Shown here: positions 57,587 through 64,000 of the stretch, in pieces | Layout of the letters: every line of letters begins with the position of its first letter | Position numbering within the stretch: position 1 is the first letter of the stretch | Source of the DNA: Hydrotalea flava | GTDB taxonomy: Bacteria; Bacteroidota; Bacteroidia; Chitinophagales; Chitinophagaceae | NCBI RefSeq assembly: GCF_001623405.1 | Contig: NZ_LUHG01000039.1 | Location: 62,001 to 126,000 of the forward strand | Length of the DNA: 64,000 bases | Reading direction: 5' to 3' | Translations under genes and position numbers: made by a program | The notes under the pieces: model-generated | Seen by the model: the letters and a program-made list of their open reading frames with translations, nothing else | Databases searched by the model: none | Told to the model about the DNA's origin: nothing

Positions 57587-58240
57587 ATGGGCTCCATTTT
57601 TTTTTCAAAGAAGGGTTTAATTGCTTTATTATCGTTTACCCTTTTAATTACATTTATTTTTTACTATTTTTTTGCCATTAAAATTGACAAGGAATACAGC
57701 AAATTAATTGATAACGAAGCCCGCTTTAATGGCATTAGTCAAAATATATTGCAATCATCCAATGCAAATTGGTCATTATTCCTGCAAACTTCATTGAGCA
57801 ATACACCTAAACATACAAATGAAAACTGGCAGCAGGTTATTGCACAAAACAATGCCCGTTTCGATAGTATTTCTAATCAAAACCTGTTACACCAAAATGA
57901 CGGATTCATTTTAGACAGTTTAAAAATAGCCAGAAAAAAGTACAATACACTTATTGCTTATTATTACAATCACCTGCCACAAAACAAAGATTCTGTTCAA
58001 TTGATTATTGAAAGTGTTTTAAATCCGGCATTTCAACAATACCAACAATTTTTAAACAATTTTTTGAAAGCACACAACGATGACATGTTGGAAATGAGTA
58101 ATCAATTTACTTTCAAAAATTTGTTCAAAAGCAAATTGTATTTATTAATTGGCTTAATACCTGTTTTTTTGCTTATTTTTCTTGCAATGATAGTATTCAT
58201 TTATGTTTTAGTAATTAATTATGAAATTATTAAAATTTAA
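57587..58240 (+). CDS. Two-TM protein with a periplasmic helical domain, sensor-like, no output domain
   Basis: A 217-residue protein with a TM helix at about 9-30 (LIALLSFTLLITFIFYYFF), a helical region at about 31-185 and a second TM at about 188-210 (LLIGLIPVFLLIFLAMIVF). Only ten residues follow. This is the layout of the sensory half of chemoreceptors and histidine kinases (4HB_MCP/CHASE3-like), but no kinase, HAMP or methyl-accepting domain is present. It could be a stand-alone input module or a remnant. No family is recognised. It lies between DUF4954 and rlmH. Confidence 0.65.
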   Translation: MGSIFFSKKGLIALLSFTLLITFIFYYFFAIKIDKEYSKLIDNEARFNGISQNILQSSNANWSLFLQTSLSNTPKHTNENWQQVIAQNNARFDSISNQNLLHQNDGFILDSLKIARKKYNTLIAYYYNHLPQNKDSVQLIIESVLNPAFQQYQQFLNNFLKAHNDDMLEMSNQFTFKNLFKSKLYLLIGLIPVFLLIFLAMIVFIYVLVINYEIIKI

Positions 58241-58309
58241 AAAGTACCTGATGTTATCAATCAATTAGCAACAACTAATGGTAATATATCCGGTTTTAAA
58301 CAGTATAAC

Positions 58310-58783
58310 ATGAAAATTCAATTCTGGTCGGTAGGTAAACCACATGAAACATTTGTGCAAACCGGCATTGAAGATTTTACCCAACGCATTCAAAACTATT
58401 TTTCTGTTGAATGGGTGATCATAAAACCGGTAAAAAATGCAGCCACACTGTCAGTATCTGAATTAAAAAAAGAAGAAGCCGCCAAGCTTCTTAATATTTT
58501 ACAAAAAGATGATTATCTGATTTTGTTGGATGAAAGAGGGAAACAATTTACCTCCGTTGCATTGGCCGAATTTTTGCAACAAAGAGCCAATGCAGGTCAT
58601 AAAAAAATTATTTTTTTAATTGGGGGCGCATTTGGTGTGGATGATGTAATTTTAAAACGTGCTGATTTTGTGTGGAGCCTGTCAAAATTAGTTTTTCCGC
58701 ACATGTTGGTACGGCTAATTTTAGCAGAACAGGTATACCGGGCATGTACTATTTTAAAAAACGAAAAATATCATCACCTTTAA
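58310..58783 (+). CDS. rlmH: 23S rRNA (pseudouridine1915-N3)-methyltransferase RlmH
   Basis: A 157-residue SPOUT methyltransferase that methylates pseudouridine 1915 in helix 69. LILLDERGKQFTSVALAEFL and the trefoil-knot SAM-binding FLIGGAFGVDD block are conserved, with the C-terminal VRLILAEQVYRACTILKNEKYHH. Its length is normal. It precedes the rhomboid gene by 20 bases. Confidence 0.97.
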   Translation: MKIQFWSVGKPHETFVQTGIEDFTQRIQNYFSVEWVIIKPVKNAATLSVSELKKEEAAKLLNILQKDDYLILLDERGKQFTSVALAEFLQQRANAGHKKIIFLIGGAFGVDDVILKRADFVWSLSKLVFPHMLVRLILAEQVYRACTILKNEKYHHL

Positions 58784-58803
58784 ATAGCTGCTAAATCATC
58801 TGT

Positions 58804-59442
58804 ATGATTTCAATTACCTTCATCATCATTGCGGTTACTTGTATTGTTTCGTTCATTGCGTTTACAAATGATGCGCTGATGGACGAACTCATCTTCTACC
58901 CTCCGGCCATTACCCGGCAGCACCAATGGTATCGGTTTATTACCTGCGGTTTTATTCATGCAAATATTATGCACCTGGCTTTTAACATGTATGCATTTTA
59001 TATGTTTGGTGAAGCAATAGAAAGTTTTTTTGTGACCATTTTTGGAGATAGAGGCAAACCCTTGTTTTTGATATTGTATATCAGTTCATTGGTGGTATGT
59101 TTATTACCTACCTATTTTAAAAATACAGATAACAATTCATACAGAAGTTTGGGTGCATCGGGTGCTGTATCGGCAGTAGTGTTTGCTTTTGTATTTTTAG
59201 CGCCTACACAACCATTGGGTTTAATCTTTATTCCTATTGAATTTCCGGCATTTATATTTGGCGTAATTTATCTTGGCATATCAGCCTATTTATCAAAAAA
59301 AGGTGGCAGTCGAATTAACCATTCCGCCCATTTTTGGGGAGCCATTTATGGGATTGTATTTTTGATTATTACCACCAGATTTCTTAGCCCATTTAATCCT
59401 GTAAATCATTTTATTAATGAAGTTACCGGCTATTTCAGATAG
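58804..59442 (+). CDS. Rhomboid-family intramembrane serine protease
   Basis: A 212-residue polytopic protein. The catalytic Ser is in SLGASGAVSAVVFAF and the His in INHSAHFWGAIYGI. The L1-loop HxxxN-like MHLAFNMYAFYMFG is also present. The dyad is intact, so it is probably active. Substrates are unknown. It converges with tilS and overlaps its end by 13 bases. Confidence 0.93.
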   Translation: MISITFIIIAVTCIVSFIAFTNDALMDELIFYPPAITRQHQWYRFITCGFIHANIMHLAFNMYAFYMFGEAIESFFVTIFGDRGKPLFLILYISSLVVCLLPTYFKNTDNNSYRSLGASGAVSAVVFAFVFLAPTQPLGLIFIPIEFPAFIFGVIYLGISAYLSKKGGSRINHSAHFWGAIYGIVFLIITTRFLSPFNPVNHFINEVTGYFR

Positions 59443-60779
59443 GTAATTTTAATGCAGTTGTTTGATGTAGTAAACAAACGAAAACGATTATCGGCACGGT
59501 ATCCAATTACCCAAATAATTTTTTTATTCATTTCTAATACCCAAACAGCCTCCTTTTCAGGGACAGATAACTTTAAATCTATTAAAAACCGACTGATTTT
59601 CTTTTTGTGTTGCATGCCAAAAGGATAAAAATAATCGCCTGTTTTCCATTTCCTTAAAATCAGCGGAAACTGAATGGCAGCCGCATCTACTACAATACTT
59701 TCCGGCGAAAGTTGGAGGTTTTTGGGTTGCTTCATATGCTCAAAATGCAATTTCCCGTTCGCAAAAGCTACATGATTGATAAAAGCAGGTATAACAATAA
59801 AATCTGCTGCTAATACTGTTAATGATTGTATAAGCAACCAGTTTCTGTTCCTGATAAACCGATGGGTTGGAGTTTGCAGGATACTTCCATTCTGTGCATC
59901 CAGTATTTTTTCAACTTCTACTATTTGTTGCGGCGTGCATCCAAAGGGCTTACACAATTCCCATAAAATGGTTTGAAAAGGAATTGTTTTTTTTAATAAG
60001 GCAATGGGAATTTGATATCCATCTTTATTGGGTATCAATAATTTTTTTCGATGTAAATCGATAGCCTGCTGATATAAACCGGTAGCTTCTGAAAAACGCC
60101 GAATGTTCTCAATAAGCACTGTTTCAATATTGGGAAATTGTTGTTGTAGTATAGGAAGGAGTTGCAGCCTGATAAAATTTCGGGTATAATGATCGCTTGC
60201 ATTGGATGAATCTTCCACCCAACGAATATGATTTTGCTGCGCATAGGCCAAAATATCTTTTTTAAAAGCAAATAAAAGTGGTCGGATAATTTTAGTATTT
60301 TTAGATGGAATACCCTGTAAGCCTTCAATGCCCGTACCTCTGAAAAAATGATGTAGTAATGTTTCAATGTTATCATTAGCATGGTGTGCAGTTACAATAA
60401 CAGCATTGAGTTTTTCAGAAAAAAATGAATGGCTTAATAATTCATAAAACCATTGGTAACGTAGCTGCCTTGCTGCAAGTTGTATAGAAACTTTTTCAGT
60501 TGCTGCAAATTTTACGGTATCTACCCTGTTCAAAAAAAATTTTGTTTGGTAGTGATGAGTGGCTTCCTGCACTATGCGTTCATCTCTATAACTTTCTTCT
60601 CCTCTTAACTGAAAATTTACATGTGCCACTGCTAATGTAAAACCCATTTTATGCAGTAAATCAAGCAATACCATACTATCAACTCCACCACTCACTGCCA
60701 ACAATATGGTGCAGTTTTGTGGGTGCAGATAGGAAAATTTTTTTTCCCATTCTTGCTGAAATGCATGCAGTAAATCCAT
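59430..60779 (-). CDS. tilS: tRNA(Ile)-lysidine synthetase
   Basis: TilS converts C34 of tRNA-Ile(CAU) to lysidine. The PP-loop SGGVDSMVLLDLL is at residues 30-42. The FNRG-like TAHHANDNIETLLHHFFRGTGIEGL is normal. The length is 449 residues from ATG 60779 (MDLLHAFQQ); the frame's ATG at 60788 adds three residues. The C-terminal TilS domain has KWKTGDYFYPFGMQHKKKISRFLIDLK. The last 13 bases overlap the rhomboid gene. Confidence 0.95.
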   Translation of the reverse strand: MDLLHAFQQEWEKKFSYLHPQNCTILLAVSGGVDSMVLLDLLHKMGFTLAVAHVNFQLRGEESYRDERIVQEATHHYQTKFFLNRVDTVKFAATEKVSIQLAARQLRYQWFYELLSHSFFSEKLNAVIVTAHHANDNIETLLHHFFRGTGIEGLQGIPSKNTKIIRPLLFAFKKDILAYAQQNHIRWVEDSSNASDHYTRNFIRLQLLPILQQQFPNIETVLIENIRRFSEATGLYQQAIDLHRKKLLIPNKDGYQIPIALLKKTIPFQTILWELCKPFGCTPQQIVEVEKILDAQNGSILQTPTHRFIRNRNWLLIQSLTVLAADFIVIPAFINHVAFANGKLHFEHMKQPKNLQLSPESIVVDAAAIQFPLILRKWKTGDYFYPFGMQHKKKISRFLIDLKLSVPEKEAVWVLEMNKKIIWVIGYRADNRFRLFTTSNNCIKITYLK

Positions 60780-60816
60780 AAATATCAATTAATGCCTCCA
60801 TACATTGAAAAGCATG

Positions 60817-62478
60817 CTATGCTTTTTTCATTTCTTTTGCCCAGGTATCTTTAAGACCAACCGTGCGGTTAAATATGAGCTTTTGCGGGTAGGAATCTTT
60901 ATCGAGACAAAAATATCCTTTACGCATAAACTGATAACGCTCTGCAATGTTTGCATTCTGTAAAGCGGGCTCAGCAAATACTGTATGCATCACTTCTAAA
61001 GATTTGGGATTGAAATAATCTTTAAAATTGCCTTCGGCAGCATCCACATTTTCCACGGTAAATAACCGATCGTACAACCTTACTTCTATGGGTACAGCAT
61101 GCGCTACACTTACCCAATGCAAGGTACCTTTTACATGAATACCGCTGGTATCGTTGCCGCTTTTACTTTCCGGCAAATAAGTACATTTTAATTCAGTTAC
61201 ATTTCCGGCGGCATCTTTTATTACTTCGTTGCACTGAATTATATAGGCGCTCTTTAACCGTACCATTTGTCCGGGTGCTAACCTGAAATATTTTTTGGGT
61301 GGCTGTTCCATAAAATCTTCCCGTTCAATATACAATTCGCGACTAAAGGGCATGGTGCGAAGTCCGGCATTGGGATCTTCAGGATTATTTTCAGTTTCAA
61401 CCCATTCGGTTTCATCAGCAAAATTGGTAATGGTAATTTTCAAAGGATCAAAAACAACCATTCTGCGAAGCGCTACTTTGTTTAAACGCTCCCGTACATA
61501 AAATTCCAACAAACCAATGTCTACCAGGTTCTCTCTTTTGGCAACACCAATGCCATCGCAAAAATCGCGAATGCTTTCAGGTAAATATCCTCTGCGGCGC
61601 ATGGCACTGATGGTTGGCATACGGGGGTCATCCCAACCGGCTACTAATTTTTCATTTACCAATTGCAATAATTTTCTTTTACTCATTACCGTGTAAGAAA
61701 GATTACGGCGAGCAAATTCGTATTGATGTGACGGGTAAATACCTAATTGCGCAATAAACCAATCATATAACTCCCTATGCGGAACAAACTCTAATGTACA
61801 AATGGAATGTGTTATATTTTCAATGCTATCACTTTGTCCGTGTGCAAAATCATACATAGGATAAATACACCATTTATCTCCTGTACGATGGTGGTGTGCA
61901 TGTTTAATGCGATACATTAAAGGGTCACGCATGAGCATATTGGGATGTGCCATATCTATTTTAGCACGCAAAACCTTTTCGCCATCCTGATATTTTCCAT
62001 TGCGCATTGCTTCAAAAAGTTGCAGATTTTCTTCTACACTTCTGTTGCGATACGGGCTGTTTATGCCCGGTTGTGTAGGGGTTCCTTTTTGTGCAGCAAT
62101 TTGCTCACTGGTGCTGTCGTCTACATAAGCCAATCCTTTTTGAATTAACTGAACAGCAAATCCATACAATGTTTCAAAGTAATCGCTGGCATACAATTCA
62201 TGTTTCCACTCAAAGCCCAGCCACCGAATATCTGCTTTAATGCTTTCTACATATTCCGTATCTTCTGTTATCGGATTGGTATCATCAAATCGTAAGTTGG
62301 TGTATCCGCCATATTTTTTTGTAAGTCCAAAATTCAGGCAAATACTGGTTGCATGCCCCATATGCAAATAGCCATTGGGCTCAGGAGGAAATCGGGTAAT
62401 AATTTGTTTGTATTTACCCGATGCCAAATCTGCTTCAATAATCTCTTCCAGAAAATTTAAACTTTTTTCTTCGCTCAT
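60817..62478 (-). CDS. glnS: Glutaminyl-tRNA synthetase
   Basis: A 553-residue class I aminoacyl-tRNA synthetase charging tRNA-Gln. The HIGH-type motif is PPEPNGYLHMGHATS, and the KMSKS-type motif is VMSKRKLLQL. The C-terminal anticodon-binding beta-barrels hold KGTLHWVSVAHAVPIEVRLYD. It implies direct charging of tRNA-Gln. ATG 62478 (MSEEKSLNFLE) is used; the frame's extra residues to 62517 are not conserved. It lies 38 bases upstream of tilS in the same direction. Confidence 0.97.
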   Translation of the reverse strand: MSEEKSLNFLEEIIEADLASGKYKQIITRFPPEPNGYLHMGHATSICLNFGLTKKYGGYTNLRFDDTNPITEDTEYVESIKADIRWLGFEWKHELYASDYFETLYGFAVQLIQKGLAYVDDSTSEQIAAQKGTPTQPGINSPYRNRSVEENLQLFEAMRNGKYQDGEKVLRAKIDMAHPNMLMRDPLMYRIKHAHHHRTGDKWCIYPMYDFAHGQSDSIENITHSICTLEFVPHRELYDWFIAQLGIYPSHQYEFARRNLSYTVMSKRKLLQLVNEKLVAGWDDPRMPTISAMRRRGYLPESIRDFCDGIGVAKRENLVDIGLLEFYVRERLNKVALRRMVVFDPLKITITNFADETEWVETENNPEDPNAGLRTMPFSRELYIEREDFMEQPPKKYFRLAPGQMVRLKSAYIIQCNEVIKDAAGNVTELKCTYLPESKSGNDTSGIHVKGTLHWVSVAHAVPIEVRLYDRLFTVENVDAAEGNFKDYFNPKSLEVMHTVFAEPALQNANIAERYQFMRKGYFCLDKDSYPQKLIFNRTVGLKDTWAKEMKKA

Positions 62479-62691
62479 ACCTCTGTTGGTTGTAGTGGAC
62501 AAATGTACGTTATACACGTATATAAAACTTGCTGCAAGCCTTTGTTCAATGATTTATACCCATTGAATGCATTATAGAAAATTCGCTTTAAAGCACTTTT
62601 AACCTATTATATTAAAATTGTTAAAACCATATCTAAAAGCAGCAGAAAGCCTATTTTGCAATTCTAATAAGAAACTGCGTATTACAAATTG

Positions 62692-64000
62692 ATGAATCAG
62701 CACAAATATATTTTTTTGCTTTTTGTTTTGTTTTTCCTGCAGCAAACTACTATTGATGCACAAAGCGGTGTTTGTTCCTTAAAAGGGCAAACCCCTGCCA
62801 GCGCTTTCCCGGTTTGTGGAGTTAAAACATTTACACAAGGCTCTGTTGGTATTTGCGGCAATACACCCATACCCGTACCACCTTGTAATAATGCATTTAT
62901 AGCCACCAATAAAAACCCTTATTGGTATAAATTTACCTGTTATCAGTCGGGCACACTGGGCTTTTTAATTACACCCAATACATTAAGTGATGATTATGAC
63001 TGGCAAATATTTGATATTACAGGTGTTGACCCCAATACTGTATTTACCGATGCTTCGCTTTTTGTAGCCTGCAACTGGTCGGGTGTTGGCGGTTTAACAG
63101 GCACTTCCGATACCGCATCAGCAGCCAATCAATGTGCTTCGCCCACCACCTACGCACAAGGCGGAGTTTCGCCCTTTAGTAAACCACCCAATATTATTGC
63201 AGGGCATATCTATTTGTTATTGGTAAGCCATTATACTGACAGCCAAAGCGGATATAGTTTATCATTTTCTGGTGGTACAGCCAGTATTACAGATCCAAAC
63301 ATTCCTACTTATATAAAAGCTTCAGGTATTTGTGGTGGCAAAGAAGTGTATATTAAATTAAATAAAACGGTTCAATGTACTTCTATTGCTGCCGATGGCA
63401 GTGATTTTACACTTTCTCCGGCTGCCACTGTACAATCTGCCTTAGGTGTTGGTTGTAATAATGGCTTTGATACAGATTCCATTATTGTTCAGTTAAATTC
63501 ACCGCTTTCTCCTAATATTTACAGTATTCAACAATTGATGGGTTCTGATGGAAATACGCTGTTAGATAACTGCTTCAATGCGGTACCGTTGGGTACTCAA
63601 TCTTCTTTTACCATTACTTCGCAACAATTGGTAAAAGCCGATTTTGCTTATGCCATTCATTATGGTTGCCACTCAGATACCGTTCAATATACTTTACAGG
63701 CGCAAAATGCTACAGATTGGTTATGGACTTTTGATAATGTAACGACCAGTACCGATGCAAATCCGGCAATTATTTATCCGAGTCTGGGGCAAAAGCAAAT
63801 TAAATTGGTGGCATCTAACAGCGTTTGTGCAGACAGTATTTTTAAAACCATTGTATTGGATAATTATCCGCCAAAAGCATTTTTTATAGCACCCGATTAT
63901 ATTTGCCCCAATGATGCCGTAAACTTTACAGATTCAAGTGTGGGGTTGATTACAAAATGGTATTGGGATTTTGGCAACGGACAAACAAGTGGATTACAAA
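62692..64000 (+). CDS. Secreted PKD-domain protein, gliding/T9SS-type, N-terminal part
   Basis: An ORF of 436 codons open at the right edge. It starts at ATG 62692 with a signal peptide (MNQHKYIFLLFVLFFLQQTT, cleaved near IDAQS). A Cys-rich lectin-like region follows, with PASAFPVCG, YWYKFTCYQSGTLGF and NPYWYKF. The first PKD-like domain reads WLWTFDNVTTSTDANPAI and ends VASNSVCADS. The second begins at FFIAPDYICPNDAVNFTD and runs WYWDFGNGQT out of the window. This is the plan of large gliding-motility/adhesin proteins of Bacteroidota, many with a T9SS C-terminal sorting domain, not visible here. Confidence 0.85.
   Translation, partial: MNQHKYIFLLFVLFFLQQTTIDAQSGVCSLKGQTPASAFPVCGVKTFTQGSVGICGNTPIPVPPCNNAFIATNKNPYWYKFTCYQSGTLGFLITPNTLSDDYDWQIFDITGVDPNTVFTDASLFVACNWSGVGGLTGTSDTASAANQCASPTTYAQGGVSPFSKPPNIIAGHIYLLLVSHYTDSQSGYSLSFSGGTASITDPNIPTYIKASGICGGKEVYIKLNKTVQCTSIAADGSDFTLSPAATVQSALGVGCNNGFDTDSIIVQLNSPLSPNIYSIQQLMGSDGNTLLDNCFNAVPLGTQSSFTITSQQLVKADFAYAIHYGCHSDTVQYTLQAQNATDWLWTFDNVTTSTDANPAIIYPSLGQKQIKLVASNSVCADSIFKTIVLDNYPPKAFFIAPDYICPNDAVNFTDSSVGLITKWYWDFGNGQTSGLQ

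Overview
The window is an AT-rich chromosomal segment of a Bacteroidota bacterium, most likely from the Chitinophagaceae or a close relative. Several things point there. Promoters carry the Bacteroidota -7 box TAnnTTTG and genes mostly lack Shine-Dalgarno sequences. Family-specific proteins occur (DUF3276/PUR-like, DUF4954, DUF2027-Smr). There are a futalosine-pathway gene (mqnE), a YpdA-type reductase, a fused SpmA-SpmB protein, and a large secreted PKD protein of the gliding/T9SS type at the right edge. The gene content is mainly housekeeping. I see no CRISPR array, prophage, transposase or integrase.

Layout. 1-2050: tail of a ClC chloride channel, a frameshifted conserved Bacteroidota gene and a Tet-type MFS exporter. 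2192-6326: plus-strand run of pdhA, a membrane-anchored TPR protein, ribH, a CCG-domain Fe-S protein, an EVE protein and a zinc-less sirtuin. 6493-12550: a secreted ChaN/EreA-like protein, a SpmAB fusion (minus), ychF, a DAO-type oxidoreductase and a lipoprotein glutaminyl cyclase. 12558-21998: one minus-strand biosynthetic operon, leader peptide-trpE-trpG-trpD-trpC-trpF-trpB-GNAT-trpA-hisH-hisA-hisF, preceded by a transcription attenuator. 22039-24251: a frameshifted alpha-N-acetylglucosaminidase. 24363-25452: prfB with its programmed +1 frameshift. 25688-35362: a c'-type cytochrome-like lipoprotein, RNase P RNA, a dienelactone hydrolase, DUF2027-Smr, smc, a PUR-like protein, an MdlA-like ABC half-transporter, a CBS protein and tRNA-Ser(UGA) with its terminator. 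35450-50493: an LTA-synthase-like protein, an NlpC/P60 lipoprotein, dnaE, trxA, a nucleoside symporter, mqnE, sdaA, a beta-lactamase-fold lipoprotein, aspartate aminotransferase and ypdA. 50542-64000: prfC, a GNAT, glmS, a DUF4954 protein, a free-standing membrane sensor-like protein, rlmH, a rhomboid protease, tilS, glnS and the start of a PKD adhesin-like protein.

How the genes work together. The trp operon is complete from chorismate to tryptophan. It also carries the three his genes that turn ProFAR into imidazole glycerol phosphate and AICAR. A 19-residue leader peptide with four Trp codons sits before a strong intrinsic terminator, so histidine-branch genes appear to lie under tryptophan attenuation. 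Two genes (22039-24251 and 292-770) look whole apart from single frameshifts. These could be recent mutations, recoding or assembly errors. Among the observations, the trp attenuator with its trp-his superoperon is the best supported. The switch-like inverted repeat at 49385-49492 is the most open question.
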